DNA of 64,000 nucleotides. It comes from Pseudorhodobacter wandonensis. Lineage in GTDB: Bacteria; Pseudomonadota; Alphaproteobacteria; Rhodobacterales; Rhodobacteraceae. The position numbers and the translations under genes were made by a program. Location of the stretch: NCBI RefSeq assembly GCF_001202035.1, contig NZ_LGHT01000026.1, forward strand, positions 186,001-250,000, in the 5' to 3' direction. The notes under the pieces are model-generated. The model made no database searches. It had not been told where the DNA came from and was given only the letters and a program-made list of their open reading frames with translations. Position 1 is the stretch's first letter. The number at the start of each line of letters is the position of its first letter. Positions 26,066 to 35,171 of this stretch are shown here, piece after piece.

Positions 26066-26965
26066 CTAAAGCTTGCCCGCCCCCACGCCCGGCGTTACCG
26101 CGCGGCGCTTTAGCTGCGCCTCGCGCCAGGTGATATAGCTGACCGCGCCGATAATCACACCGCCGCCCAGCAGCACAAACGGATCTACCTGCTCGCCAAA
26201 GGCGAAATAGCCCAGCATGCTGGCCCAAACCAGTTGCAGGAACGTCACCGGCTGCGTTACCGAAATCGGCGCCACAGCAAAGGCCCGCGTCATGCAGTAA
26301 TGCCCCGATGTCGCGGCCAGCGCCACTACGGCCAGCCACGCCAGTTGCACCATACTAACCGGCACCCAAACCCAAATCGCAAAGGGCAACAGACCCAGCG
26401 TGACTGTCACCGACATAATGCCGACAATCGCCCCTGCAGGCATCTTGCCACTCAGGCTTTTGGCAAACAGATAGGAACCGGCAAAACAAACCGCCGCCCC
26501 CAGTTGCGCCCAATGCCCCGGCTCGATCACCCGCACACCGGGGCGCAGCACAATCAGCGCACCGATCAGCGCCACGCCAATCGCAATCAGCCGCCGAACT
26601 GCCAGCTTTTCACCAAACAACAGCGCCGCGCCCAGCGTTACACAAACGGGGTTCAGATAGCCAATCGCCGTCACCTCGGCCACGGTGATCCGCGCCATCG
26701 CGAAAAACCACAGCGTCACCGCCGCCGTATGCACCGCACCGCGCAGCACAATCGCCCGCGCCAATCCCGCCGGAATCCCCGTTCGCGCCAAACTCATCAG
26801 CGCCGGCAGCAAAAACACCACCCCCCATGCAAACCGCAAGAACGCTGATTGCACCGCAGGCAGGTCTGTCCCCAAGTAACGCACAACGCCTGTCACCACG
26901 ACGAATGACAGCCCCGAGGCCAGCATCCACGCAATTCCGACAACAGGTTTAGAAGATTCGCTCAT
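26066..26965 (-). CDS. EamA/DMT-family transporter
   Basis: A 299-residue inner-membrane protein with ten predicted helices in two EamA repeats (first from about residue 10, second from about 150 with GSYLFAKSLSG). The repeats have the usual proline/glycine-rich helix ends (YLNPVCVTLGAALLFGEKL; TFLQLVWASMLGYFAFGEQV). DMT proteins export amino acids, nucleotides or drugs; the substrate cannot be told. The start MSESSKPVVG at 26965 was preferred over a codon 11 residues upstream. Its stop is only 3 bases from that of kdsB. Confidence 0.88.
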   Translation of the reverse strand: MSESSKPVVGIAWMLASGLSFVVVTGVVRYLGTDLPAVQSAFLRFAWGVVFLLPALMSLARTGIPAGLARAIVLRGAVHTAAVTLWFFAMARITVAEVTAIGYLNPVCVTLGAALLFGEKLAVRRLIAIGVALIGALIVLRPGVRVIEPGHWAQLGAAVCFAGSYLFAKSLSGKMPAGAIVGIMSVTVTLGLLPFAIWVWVPVSMVQLAWLAVVALAATSGHYCMTRAFAVAPISVTQPVTFLQLVWASMLGYFAFGEQVDPFVLLGGGVIIGAVSYITWREAQLKRRAVTPGVGAGKL

Positions 26966-27007
26966 CCCGCCACTTGGCCGTAACTGCAGGCCAAGCACAA
27001 GACCGCT

Positions 27008-27610
27008 TTACCCAAAGGCCAGTGCCGCCGCGATCGTCCACATGGTTATGCCGACAATCACCTCTAGCACCACCCAAGAACGCGGCCGCGCCATCACCGG
27101 TGCCAATAGCCGCGCACCATAGCCCAAAGCCATGAAAAAACTGGCCGAAGCCGCCGAAGCCCCAATTCCGAATGCCAACCCATGCGGGGCATATTGCGCC
27201 GAAATCGCGCCAATCAGCACCACAGTATCCAAATAGACATGCGGGTTCGCCCATGTCAGCAGCAGCACGGTCATAATCACCCGCCGCAACGCCACAGGGC
27301 TTGTGGCCGCCGCAACCAGCGCCTCGCCCCCCAGCCACGCCGCCCGAAACCGCAACGCGCCATAGACCAGCAGAAATGCCACCCCCACCACACGCATCGC
27401 ATCACCCAGCCACGGCACGCTGTGCGATGCCGCACCAAACCCCGCCACACCCGCCGCAATCAGCACCGCATCCGATGTGGCACAAACCAGAACCACCCAG
27501 CCCACATGCTCGCGCCGGATCCCTTGGCGCAGCACAAACGCATTCTGCGCCCCGATCGCCGCAATCAAACTGATCGCGACCAGATAACCTGCAATCAATG
27601 CCTCAAACAT
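27008..27610 (-). CDS. LysE/ArgO-type amino acid exporter
   Basis: A 200-residue inner-membrane exporter with about six helices. The N-terminus MFEALIAGYLVAISLIAAIG followed by AQNAFVLRQGIRREH is the LysE/ArgO signature, and WANPHVYLDTVVLIG is the second conserved block. It would export lysine or arginine. Its start overlaps the stop of the ACT-protein gene, and an ArgP/LysG-type regulator is divergent just upstream, the standard arrangement for this exporter. Confidence 0.92.
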   Translation of the reverse strand: MFEALIAGYLVAISLIAAIGAQNAFVLRQGIRREHVGWVVLVCATSDAVLIAAGVAGFGAASHSVPWLGDAMRVVGVAFLLVYGALRFRAAWLGGEALVAAATSPVALRRVIMTVLLLTWANPHVYLDTVVLIGAISAQYAPHGLAFGIGASAASASFFMALGYGARLLAPVMARPRSWVVLEVIVGITMWTIAAALAFG

Positions 27611-27995
27611 CTGCCAACCCTGCCAGAACCTGCATCGCATCAAACCGCCGCGCCCATTGCACAAAGAAATGGTCGTGGTGATAGCCCGCAATCACATTGG
27701 CGCTGATCCCTTGCGCCGTCAGCGCGGTTGCGACCGCCGCAGTCAACCCCACAGCCTGCAAATCCGAATGCACCTTCAGGCTGATCCGCGCCCACCCCGC
27801 CTGATGCGCAATCCCTTGCGCCTGCAAGACGGCCTCGGTGGCCACCACCGTCACGCCTTCGTCCTCAACCATCATTGCAAAGGCATCGGGCACCCAAGCC
27901 CCCGCCTTTGGTTGGATCAACCCGAACCCATAAGGCGCGTCATGCAGCTCTGGCGCCATGCTGCGCAACAATTCCCTTAAATCCGTGACTGCCAT
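27603..27995 (-). CDS. ACT-domain protein
   Basis: 130 residues starting MAVTDLRELLRSMAPELHD, followed by a beta-rich domain (YGFGLIQPKA; WARISLKVHSDLQAVGLTAA; GISANVIAGYHHDHFFV). This is the COG3602-type tandem ACT protein, a small amino acid sensor with no enzyme attached. It is translationally coupled to the LysE-type exporter (8-base overlap), so it probably senses or buffers the exported amino acid. Its exact role is unknown. Confidence 0.78.
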   Translation of the reverse strand: MAVTDLRELLRSMAPELHDAPYGFGLIQPKAGAWVPDAFAMMVEDEGVTVVATEAVLQAQGIAHQAGWARISLKVHSDLQAVGLTAAVATALTAQGISANVIAGYHHDHFFVQWARRFDAMQVLAGLADV

Positions 27996-28047
27996 GACAT
28001 ATGCCCCCTTTGCTTTCGCATTGACATAAGCGGCCCAAGCCATTCCA

Positions 28048-28067
28048 ATCAAATTAATCTTTTTGAT
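28048..28067. promoter_or_regulatory. Probable operator between exporter operon and its LysR regulator
   Basis: The inverted repeat ATCAAA-N8-TTTGAT lies in the 90-base divergent spacer, 19 bases before the regulator gene. LysR regulators bind such interrupted dyads. This is a candidate site for the neighbouring ArgP-like protein. Confidence 0.5.
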
Positions 28068-28085
28068 GTAAAGTAAGCATTGCTA

Positions 28086-28955
28086 ATGTTCGACTACAGC
28101 CAACTCGCCGCGCTTGCGGCCATTCATCGCCGCGGCTCGTTCGATCTGGCGGCGGCCTCGCTTTCCGTCACCCCTTCGGCAATTTCCCAACGCCTAAAGG
28201 CGCTTGAGGAACGGATGGGCAGCCTTCTTATCCGCCGGGGGCAACCTTGCACAGCCACCCCGCCCGGCCTACGCCTGATCCGGCACTTTGAAGAGGTGAT
28301 GCTGCTCGAGGCCAGCCTCGGCCCCGATCTGCCGCAAGGGCCCGCGCCGATGACCATTCGCATCGCGGTAAACGCCGACAGCCTTGCCACATGGGTTTTA
28401 ACCGCCTTGGCAGCCACCCAAAACATGCTGTTCGATCTGGTGATTGATGACCAAGACCACAGCCAAGATTGGCTGCGGCGGGGTGAGGTTTCGGCGGCGA
28501 TCACCAGCCACCCCGGCCCGCTGCAAGGCTGCGATACCCTGCCCTTGGGGGCGCTGCGCTACCGCGCCACGGCCTCGCCCGAATTTGTCGCCCGCTGGCT
28601 GCCCGAGGGCATATCCCGCACAGCCCTTACCCGCGCCCCCGCGCTGACATTTTCCGACAAGGACCGCCTGCAACGCGATTGGATTGCGACGCAAATCGGC
28701 CACGGCCTTGCCTTTCCCACGCATCGCATCGCGTCTTCGCAAGGGTTTGTCGATGCCGCCTTGCTGGGCCTTGGCTGGGGCATGAACCCCGAGTTGCTGA
28801 TCGCTAACCATCTCGCGGCTGGCCGATTGGTTGAAATTGCCCCGAACACACCGCTTGATGTACCTCTTTACTGGCAGTTTGCGCGTCTAACGGCGGCGGC
28901 TATTGCACCGCTCACCCATTCCGTCAAAAAAGCCGGTGATAAATTCCTGCTTTAG
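28086..28955 (+). CDS. LysR-family regulator, ArgP/LysG type
   Basis: 289 residues: an N-terminal winged HTH (YSQLAALAAIHRRGSFDLAA; SVTPSAISQRLKALEERMG) and a periplasmic-binding-like effector domain. The motif FDLAAASLSVTPSAISQRLK is that of ArgP/LysG, which sense lysine or arginine and switch on the matching exporter. The divergent LysE-type gene supports this. An ATG two codons earlier (28080) is the alternative start. No gene follows closely. Confidence 0.92.
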   Translation: MFDYSQLAALAAIHRRGSFDLAAASLSVTPSAISQRLKALEERMGSLLIRRGQPCTATPPGLRLIRHFEEVMLLEASLGPDLPQGPAPMTIRIAVNADSLATWVLTALAATQNMLFDLVIDDQDHSQDWLRRGEVSAAITSHPGPLQGCDTLPLGALRYRATASPEFVARWLPEGISRTALTRAPALTFSDKDRLQRDWIATQIGHGLAFPTHRIASSQGFVDAALLGLGWGMNPELLIANHLAAGRLVEIAPNTPLDVPLYWQFARLTAAAIAPLTHSVKKAGDKFLL

Positions 28956-29059
28956 CCGCGCCCCTCGCCCGCCATAGCGTTTCAATGCGTCACAAACTGT
29001 GACTGTACAGGGCGGCGCAAACAAGGCAGTTCAAAACAGTCAAATTCAAAAGGACCAAA

Positions 29060-30196
29060 ATGCAGCTCCGCACGCCCAGACTAGCCGTGATCGCCATGTT
29101 CATCCTCAACGGCGCCCTTTTGGGCTTTTGGGCCTCGCGCATCCCCGCCATTGCCGACAGCCACAACCTGACGCCCAACCTCTTGGGGCTTTTGCTTTTG
29201 TGCCTCGCTGCGGGGGCAATTGTGTCATTTCCTTTGGCCGGGCGCATGGTCGATAGCTATGGCGCGGCCCCGGTTACCCGCGCCATTGCTGTGGCCTATT
29301 GCGCCGCCCTGATCGCCCTCGGCATCGCGCCCTCACTGCCACTGCTGGCTGCGGCGCTGTTCCTGTTCGGCATGGCGCATGGCGCGATGGATGTCGCAAT
29401 GAACACTTGGGCCGCCGAAGTCGAAAAGGCCGCGGGCAAACCCATCATGGCCTCGTTCCACGCAATGTTCAGCCTTGGCGCAGGGGCCGCCGCCGCCTTG
29501 GGCTACGTCGCCATCAAAACCGGCACAGGCGTGCCCGCGCATTTTATTACCGCAAGCCTGACCTTCGGCATCGCCACCTTGGCGCTCGCCGCCTCCCCGT
29601 GGCAGTCCCCGCGCAGCGCGGCACAAAAATCCAGCCTCTTTGCCTTTCCAAAGGGCGCGCTGGTTCTTGTCGGCCTCATCGCCTTTGCCTCGGCAATGGG
29701 CGAAGGCGCGGTTGCCGATTGGGGCGCCGTCTTTCTGAACCGCACCATCGGCACATCCGAGGCCCAAGCCACCTTGGGCTACTCGGCCTTTTCCATCGCC
29801 ATCTTTGGCATGCGCCTTGCCGCCGATTACCTGATCCGCCGCATTGGCCCTGTGCGCATCGCCCGCATCTCGGGCGCTCTCGCCTTTGTCGGCGTTCTTA
29901 TGGCCGCAAGCGCGCAAAGCCTGACGCTGGCCTTACTCGGCTTTGGCCTGATGGGGCTTGGGTATGCAGTTCTCTTTCCGCTCGCCTTTTCCCGCGCCGC
30001 GGCAGACCCGAACACCAGCCCCGGCCGTGCCATCGCTTCGGTCGCCACCTTGGGCTATGGCGGGCTGCTTCTCGGGCCGCCAGTCATCGGCTTCGTCGCG
30101 CAACTCACGTCACTGCGGCTGGCGCTGCTCATCCTCGCGGGTCTCGCGCTGATGATCATTGCCTTTGCGCCCCACCTGCGCAAACCACAGACCTGA
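29060..30196 (+). CDS. MFS transporter
   Basis: A 378-residue inner-membrane protein with about 12 helices and the short MFS form seen in FucP/YbjJ-type carriers. The start of the first helix is LAVIAMFILNGALLGFWASR, and MAHGAMDVAMNTWAAEVE is a recognisable block of this subfamily. The substrate is unknown; relatives include sugar and drug carriers. It is preceded by about 100 bases without a gene and followed by a shared terminator. Confidence 0.88.
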   Translation: MQLRTPRLAVIAMFILNGALLGFWASRIPAIADSHNLTPNLLGLLLLCLAAGAIVSFPLAGRMVDSYGAAPVTRAIAVAYCAALIALGIAPSLPLLAAALFLFGMAHGAMDVAMNTWAAEVEKAAGKPIMASFHAMFSLGAGAAAALGYVAIKTGTGVPAHFITASLTFGIATLALAASPWQSPRSAAQKSSLFAFPKGALVLVGLIAFASAMGEGAVADWGAVFLNRTIGTSEAQATLGYSAFSIAIFGMRLAADYLIRRIGPVRIARISGALAFVGVLMAASAQSLTLALLGFGLMGLGYAVLFPLAFSRAAADPNTSPGRAIASVATLGYGGLLLGPPVIGFVAQLTSLRLALLILAGLALMIIAFAPHLRKPQT

Positions 30197-30202
30197 CCCC
30201 CG

Positions 30203-30225
30203 CTTTCTTTCCGGTACAAATATCC
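30203..30225 (-). repeat. Dispersed short repeat, copy 2
   Basis: On the minus strand GGATATTTGTACCGGAAAGA plus AAG. It matches the copy at 56786-56808 over most of its length and lies just after the MFS gene, as such repeats often do in Rhodobacteraceae intergenic DNA. Confidence 0.4.
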
Positions 30226-30248
30226 AAATCCCGCCCGCAAACGCAAAA

Positions 30249-30272
30249 GCCCCCGGCTGGAAAACCGGGGGC
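30249..30272. terminator. Bidirectional terminator between MFS and yebC genes
   Basis: An 8-bp stem GCCCCCGG (30249-30256) with CCGGGGGC (30265-30272), loop of 8. A T-rich tract follows on the + strand (CTTTCTTT) and TTTT on the minus strand. It serves two convergent genes. Confidence 0.85.
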
Positions 30273-30295
30273 CTTTCTTTAACCTTAAAGCAAAA

Positions 30296-31042
30296 TCACG
30301 CGTCCAGCTGCGCCGCAACATCCTCGGGGATGTCAAAATTGTGCGTCACATCCTGCACATCATCATCTTCTTCCAGCAAATCGATCAGCTTCATCAGCTT
30401 TTGCGCGGTTTCCAGATCCACTTCGGTCAGAACCTGCGGCTTCCAGATCAGCTTGGATTCCGTCGACTCGCCCAATGCTTTTTCCAACGCATCCGACACA
30501 TCGTTCAGCGACTCCATCGCGCAGTAAATCCAATGGCCGTCGTCATCCGACACCACATCATCCGCGCCCGCATCAAGCGCGGCCATCATCACCGTGTCGG
30601 CATCGCCAACCTCAACCGGATACGAAATCTCGCCTACACGGTCAAACCCGTGGCTGACCGAGCCGCTTTGCCCCAAGTTGCCACCGCTTTTGGTGAAATA
30701 GCTGCGCACGTTGCTGGCGGTACGGTTCAGGTTGTCGGTCATCGCCTCAACGATAATCGCAATCCCGTTGGCGCCATACCCTTCATAGCGGATTTCGGTA
30801 TAATCCGCCGCATCGCCGGCCTGCGATTTTTTAATCGCGCGGTCGATCACATCCTTTGGCATCGACAGCGATTTCGCCGCCTTTACCGCAAGCCGCAAGC
30901 GGGGGTTTTTGTCGGGGTCGGCGTCACCCATTTTCGCTGCCACGGTAATTTCCTTGGACAGCTTGGAAAACATCTTTGACCGAATTTTATCCTGCTTGCC
31001 CTTACGGTGCTGGATATTCGCCCATTTTGAATGGCCTGCCAT
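30296..31042 (-). CDS. yebC: YebC/PmpR-family transcriptional or translational regulator
   Basis: 248 residues; the start [20 protein letters not shown] is invariant in the family. YebC proteins bind DNA near promoters in some bacteria and, in others, help ribosomes pass polyproline stretches. The three-domain fold ends with [15 protein letters not shown], typical of the C-terminus. It is a single gene, convergent with the MFS gene. Confidence 0.95.
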   Translation of the reverse strand: MAGHSKWANIQHRKGKQDKIRSKMFSKLSKEITVAAKMGDADPDKNPRLRLAVKAAKSLSMPKDVIDRAIKKSQAGDAADYTEIRYEGYGANGIAIIVEAMTDNLNRTASNVRSYFTKSGGNLGQSGSVSHGFDRVGEISYPVEVGDADTVMMAALDAGADDVVSDDDGHWIYCAMESLNDVSDALEKALGESTESKLIWKPQVLTEVDLETAQKLMKLIDLLEEDDDVQDVTHNFDIPEDVAAQLDA

Positions 31043-31125
31043 TAGCCCGATCTCCGCTTTGTAAATTAATTCGCTGTTACCGCCCTATACACAAACGCAG
31101 GGCCAATCCGCAACCCCGCCCTACA

Positions 31126-32904
31126 TCAGAACGGAAAGAACAACGGGATCGTCGCGCTCATCACCACCATCATCAGCAGGTTCAGCGGAACACCAATACG
31201 CAGGAAATCGGTAAACTTATACCCGCCCGGCCCATAGACCAACGTGTTGGTCTGATACCCGATGGGCGTTGCAAAACTGGCCGAGGCCCCAAACATCACC
31301 GCCACCACCAATGGCCGCGGGTCCACACCCAGCGACGCCGCAAGCCCGATTGCGATCGGTGTCAAAATCACCGCCACCGCGTTGTTTGATACCATCTCGG
31401 TCAGCACCGAAGACAAGCCATAGACCGCAAACACCAGCATATAAGGTGGCAAATCCAGCATGAATGGCGATACCGCCCCCACCATCAGCTTGACCGCCCC
31501 CGAATGGTCCAACCCCAGACCCACCGCCAGCATCGCAAAGATCAGCGCGAGCAATCGTCCTTCGATAAAGCCGAACGCCTCATCCGCATCAATGCACCGC
31601 GTCACCAAGACAATCGCTACCCCGATCAGCGACAAAATCACAATCGGCGCCACGTCAAAGGCCGAAAGCCCCACCACAGCCATCAAAACCGCAATCACAA
31701 TCGGCGCGTGTTTCCTGCGATAGGCCCGAACCGATGGCTGTGCGATGTCAACCAACTCCATATCCTGGGCAAGGCGCGAAATATCGGCCGAGGACCCTTC
31801 CAACAGCAAGGTATCGCCAACCTGCACCACCAGATCATCCAGCTGCCGCCCGATATTCTGGTTTCTGCGATGCACCGCCAGCGTATAAACCCCATAGCGC
31901 CGCCGCAACCGCAATGACCCGAGCGAGCGCCCAACCATCTGGCACCCCGGCGTTATCAGCACCTCAACCGTTTCGGTCTGCACCGAAGACAGCTTGTCAA
32001 CCTGCCGCAAATCCTTGCTGCTTTGCAGGGCCAGCACCTCGGACATCGGTGTGCGCAACACCACACGGTCGCCCGCCTCCAGCTCTACGCCGGCAAGCGC
32101 ACGGCGCAAACTGGCATCGCCCCGCAGCACATCCACCACCCGCATAGAGTCGCGTTTGAACAGATCAACATCCATCACCTTTTGCCCGATCAACCCCGAC
32201 CCCTCGGGCAAGGCGACCTCGGTAAAAAACTTCATCTTGGACCGGTCGCCCAACAGCATCCCCATGCTTTCGCGCGTTGGCAGCAGCTTGCGGGCAAACA
32301 AAAACAGATACAAAACCCCGACCGACGCCATCACAATCCCCAAAGGCGTCACATCAAAAATGCCAAACGGCGCCATGCCCATCTGCCGAGCAACACCATC
32401 CACCAACAGGTTGGTCGAGGTGCCGATCAGCGTGATCGTACCGCCAAAAATCGCCAGATAAGACAGCGGAATCATCACCTTGCTGGCAGACATCTTTAGC
32501 TGCTTGGCCAGCTGCATAAAGACAGGGATCATCACAACCACAATCGGCGTATTGTTCAAAAACGCCGACATCGCGACAATCGCCATGGTCAGCGCGGCCA
32601 AGGTCACCGCCGGGCGCGTCTCGACATTGCGCACAGCCAGTTGCGTCACCCAATCAAGCCCGCCCGTGCGCACCAAAGCCCCCACAAGCACAAACATCGC
32701 AGCAATCGTCCAAGGCGCATGGTTCGACAGCACGGCCAATGCATCGTCTTGCGGCAAAATACCCAAGACCAACATCGTAGCCGCGCCCGCCAGCGCCGTC
32801 ACCTCAACCGGAAAGGTCTCGCGGACAAACAGCACCAACATGCCAAACAGAATGGCTATCGCCAACCAAGCTTGCATCGTTTCAGAAAGGTCCAAGCCAA
32901 ACAT
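31126..32904 (-). CDS. SLC13-family permease with two TrkA-C (RCK_C) domains
   Basis: 592 residues: N-terminal helices with LNNTPIVVVMIPVFMQLAK, a central cytoplasmic insert with two RCK_C/TrkA-C domains (about 215-400; GDRVVLRTPMSEVL and GDTLLLEGSSADI), then a second bundle ending in VSNNAVAVILTPIAI. The NTP and SNN(A) motifs are those of sodium-coupled DASS/SLC13 carriers. Related proteins with this layout are assigned to sulfate or dicarboxylate uptake; no sulfur gene is adjacent, so the substrate stays open. It is a single gene. Confidence 0.9.
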   Translation of the reverse strand: MFGLDLSETMQAWLAIAILFGMLVLFVRETFPVEVTALAGAATMLVLGILPQDDALAVLSNHAPWTIAAMFVLVGALVRTGGLDWVTQLAVRNVETRPAVTLAALTMAIVAMSAFLNNTPIVVVMIPVFMQLAKQLKMSASKVMIPLSYLAIFGGTITLIGTSTNLLVDGVARQMGMAPFGIFDVTPLGIVMASVGVLYLFLFARKLLPTRESMGMLLGDRSKMKFFTEVALPEGSGLIGQKVMDVDLFKRDSMRVVDVLRGDASLRRALAGVELEAGDRVVLRTPMSEVLALQSSKDLRQVDKLSSVQTETVEVLITPGCQMVGRSLGSLRLRRRYGVYTLAVHRRNQNIGRQLDDLVVQVGDTLLLEGSSADISRLAQDMELVDIAQPSVRAYRRKHAPIVIAVLMAVVGLSAFDVAPIVILSLIGVAIVLVTRCIDADEAFGFIEGRLLALIFAMLAVGLGLDHSGAVKLMVGAVSPFMLDLPPYMLVFAVYGLSSVLTEMVSNNAVAVILTPIAIGLAASLGVDPRPLVVAVMFGASASFATPIGYQTNTLVYGPGGYKFTDFLRIGVPLNLLMMVVMSATIPLFFPF

Positions 32905-32988
32905 GATCGCGTATTCACCTTTTGAGATTTCCAGCTAACTCTAACCTAGGGTAAGGCGGCGTAAACAGCCCTATTACCCCGCAGGCGC

Positions 32989-33801
32989 CTATGGTCGCGC
33001 TTCTTGCAAACGTCCGCCGATGCGGATCATTGCTGCGCGTGTCGCCTTGCCTGTTTTATCATCGGTTTCCACATAAATACCCGACAAAGTGGCATCGCCG
33101 CTTGCCGGTTCAAACCGCGCCTTGGGCATACCGGTGATAAACCGGCGCATTGGCTCCAGCTTTTCCATGCCGATCACGCTGTCATAATCGCCGCACATGC
33201 CGGCGTCGGTCAGATAGGCGCAGCCTTGCTGCAAGATTTGCGCGTCACCGGTTGGCACATGGGTATGGGTACCGACACAAAGGCTGGCGCGGCCGTCGCA
33301 CCAATGGCCCATCGCCATTTTTTCGGACGTGGCCTCGCAATGCATATCGACAATAGCCGCACTGACCATGCCGCCCAAAGGATGTGCCTTTAGCACCGCC
33401 TCCACCGCCGAGAACGGGTCATCAAAGGGGCGTTTCATAAACACTTGGCCCAGTGCCTGCACAACCAAAACCTTACGACCGCCCCGCGCCTCAAACACCC
33501 GTGCGCCCTTGCCCGGCGCGCCTTTGGCATAGTTCAAGGGGCGGATAATCCGCGGCTCGGATTCAATATATTGCAGCATGTCTTTTTGATCGAACGCATG
33601 GTCGCCCAGCGTCACACAATCGGCGCCAGCATCCAGAATGCCCTTGGCATGGGCTCCGGTCAGCCCCATACCGCCACTGGCGTTTTCGCCGTTTACCACG
33701 ACGAAATCGAGCTTCCATTCGTCACGCAGCTTCGGCAACCGCTCGGTAATCGCGGCCCGGCCTGAACGCCCCATAACATCGCCAAGAAAAAGTATTTTCA
33801 T
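32989..33801 (-). CDS. YmdB-type metallophosphoesterase (TIGR00282 family)
   Basis: 270 residues with the two-metal phosphoesterase motifs: FLGDVMGRSGR (D and R near the start), NGENASGG, LGDHAFD, DMHCEATSEK and VGTHTHVPTGD. YmdB of Bacillus hydrolyses 2',3'-cyclic nucleotides and affects biofilm choice; the same activity is plausible here but not shown. The start MKILFLGDVM at 33801 is the family start. It is downstream of, and separated by a terminator from, metK. Confidence 0.92.
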   Translation of the reverse strand: MKILFLGDVMGRSGRAAITERLPKLRDEWKLDFVVVNGENASGGMGLTGAHAKGILDAGADCVTLGDHAFDQKDMLQYIESEPRIIRPLNYAKGAPGKGARVFEARGGRKVLVVQALGQVFMKRPFDDPFSAVEAVLKAHPLGGMVSAAIVDMHCEATSEKMAMGHWCDGRASLCVGTHTHVPTGDAQILQQGCAYLTDAGMCGDYDSVIGMEKLEPMRRFITGMPKARFEPASGDATLSGIYVETDDKTGKATRAAMIRIGGRLQEARP

Positions 33802-33871
33802 AGGGTTTTGCATAGGCGGCGCTGCTGCCAAGAGCAAGCAAAATCACCAGCGCACGCGCGGCTCAATATGC

Positions 33872-33897
33872 AAAAAGCCCCGCAATCGCGGGGCTTT
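33872..33897 (-). terminator. Intrinsic terminator of metK
   Basis: GCCCCGC (33877-33883) pairs with GCGGGGC (33888-33894), loop AATC. On the minus strand TTTTT follows (complement of 33872-33876). The stem is identical to that after rpmB. Confidence 0.9.
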
Positions 33898-33915
33898 TGA
33901 CAGAGTGAAATCAGA

Positions 33916-35082
33916 TCAGAACGGTTTTTTCAGCAAATCGACCAGATCGGTCTTTTCCCAGCTAAAGCCGCCATCGCTTTCGGGCGCGCGGCCAAAGTGG
34001 CCGTAGGCCGAGGTGCGCGCATAGATCGGTTTGTTCAGATCCAGATGCGTGCGAATACCGCGCGGTGTCAGATCCATGGCGGACCAGATCACCTTTTCCA
34101 ACTCGGCATCCGGAACATTGCCTGTGCCATGGGTATCAACATAGATCGACATCGGCTTGGCCACGCCAATCGCATAAGACACCTGAATGGTGCAGCGATC
34201 AGCCAAACCAGCTGCGACCACGTTTTTCGCCAGATACCGCGCGGCATAGGCGGCCGAACGGTCAACCTTGGTCGGATCTTTGCCCGAAAACGCGCCGCCA
34301 CCATGCGGGGCCGCACCACCATAGGTATCCACGATAATCTTGCGACCTGTCAGGCCCGCGTCACCATCCGGCCCGCCAATCACAAAGGTTCCCGTCGGGT
34401 TCACCCACCATTCGGTGTTCGGGGTAATCCAGGACTCGGGCAGAACCTCGCGGATATAGGGCTCGACAATCGCGCGGATGTCTTGGCTGGTCTGCTTTTT
34501 ATGCTCATGCTGCGTCGACAAAACGATCGAGGTTACCTCAACCGGCTTGCCATTTTCATAACGCAGGGAAATCTGGCTTTTGGCGTCAGGGCGCAGGGTG
34601 CTTTCCTGCCCCGATTTACGTACCTCGGCCAAGCGGCGCAAAATCGCGTGGCTGTACTGAATCGGCGCGGGCATCAAGGCGTCGGTTTCATTGCAGGCAT
34701 AGCCGAACATGATCCCCTGATCGCCGGCACCGTCCTTATCAACGCCTTGCGCGATATGGGCCGATTGCTCGTGCAAATAGTTGTGAATCTTGACGTTTTC
34801 CCAGTGGAATTTCTTTTGCTCATAGCCGATGTCACGAATGCAATCGCGCACGATGCTTTCGACATTGCCCATCATTTCTTTCAACTTCTTGGGGTCAGAC
34901 AGCCCTACCTCGCCCCCGACGACAACGCGCTTGGTCGTGGCAAATGTTTCACAGGCGACGCGGGCATTTGGCTCAACCGCAATAAACGCATCAAGGATCG
35001 CATCGGAAATCCGGTCGCAAACTTTATCGGGGTGCCCCTCTGACACAGACTCAGAGGTAAAAACATAGTTATTTCTTGACAT
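33916..35082 (-). CDS. metK: S-adenosylmethionine synthetase
   Basis: Makes SAM from methionine and ATP. The 388-residue protein starts [20 protein letters not shown], has the methionine-loop GHPDK, the two MetK signatures ([12 protein letters not shown] and [19 protein letters not shown]), and the catalytic Lys and His residues in place. An SAM/SAH riboswitch covers the 5' leader, and its GGAGC element is the Shine-Dalgarno of this gene, so translation should fall when SAM is plentiful. Confidence 0.97.
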   Translation of the reverse strand: MSRNNYVFTSESVSEGHPDKVCDRISDAILDAFIAVEPNARVACETFATTKRVVVGGEVGLSDPKKLKEMMGNVESIVRDCIRDIGYEQKKFHWENVKIHNYLHEQSAHIAQGVDKDGAGDQGIMFGYACNETDALMPAPIQYSHAILRRLAEVRKSGQESTLRPDAKSQISLRYENGKPVEVTSIVLSTQHEHKKQTSQDIRAIVEPYIREVLPESWITPNTEWWVNPTGTFVIGGPDGDAGLTGRKIIVDTYGGAAPHGGGAFSGKDPTKVDRSAAYAARYLAKNVVAAGLADRCTIQVSYAIGVAKPMSIYVDTHGTGNVPDAELEKVIWSAMDLTPRGIRTHLDLNKPIYARTSAYGHFGRAPESDGGFSWEKTDLVDLLKKPF

Positions 35083-35088
35083 GGGGAA

Positions 35089-35135
35089 GTGCTCCGTTTG
35101 GTTTTACCAGTCACGCCAGGAAGCCGTTGTGACGG
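35089..35135 (-). promoter_or_regulatory. SAM/SAH riboswitch in the metK leader
   Basis: On the minus strand the leader reads GTCACAACGGCTTCCTGGCG, then TGAC, a linker and GGAGCA, ending 9 bases before the metK ATG. GTCAC/GTGAC form the single stem; the loop GGCTTCC can pair with GGAGC to make the pseudoknot. This matches the SAM/SAH riboswitch core, a class found almost only in Rhodobacterales metK leaders. Binding of SAM or SAH would hide the Shine-Dalgarno. Confidence 0.93.
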
Positions 35136-35171
35136 TTTATGCCATGCGCCTATGCCCGCGCGAAACCCAAG

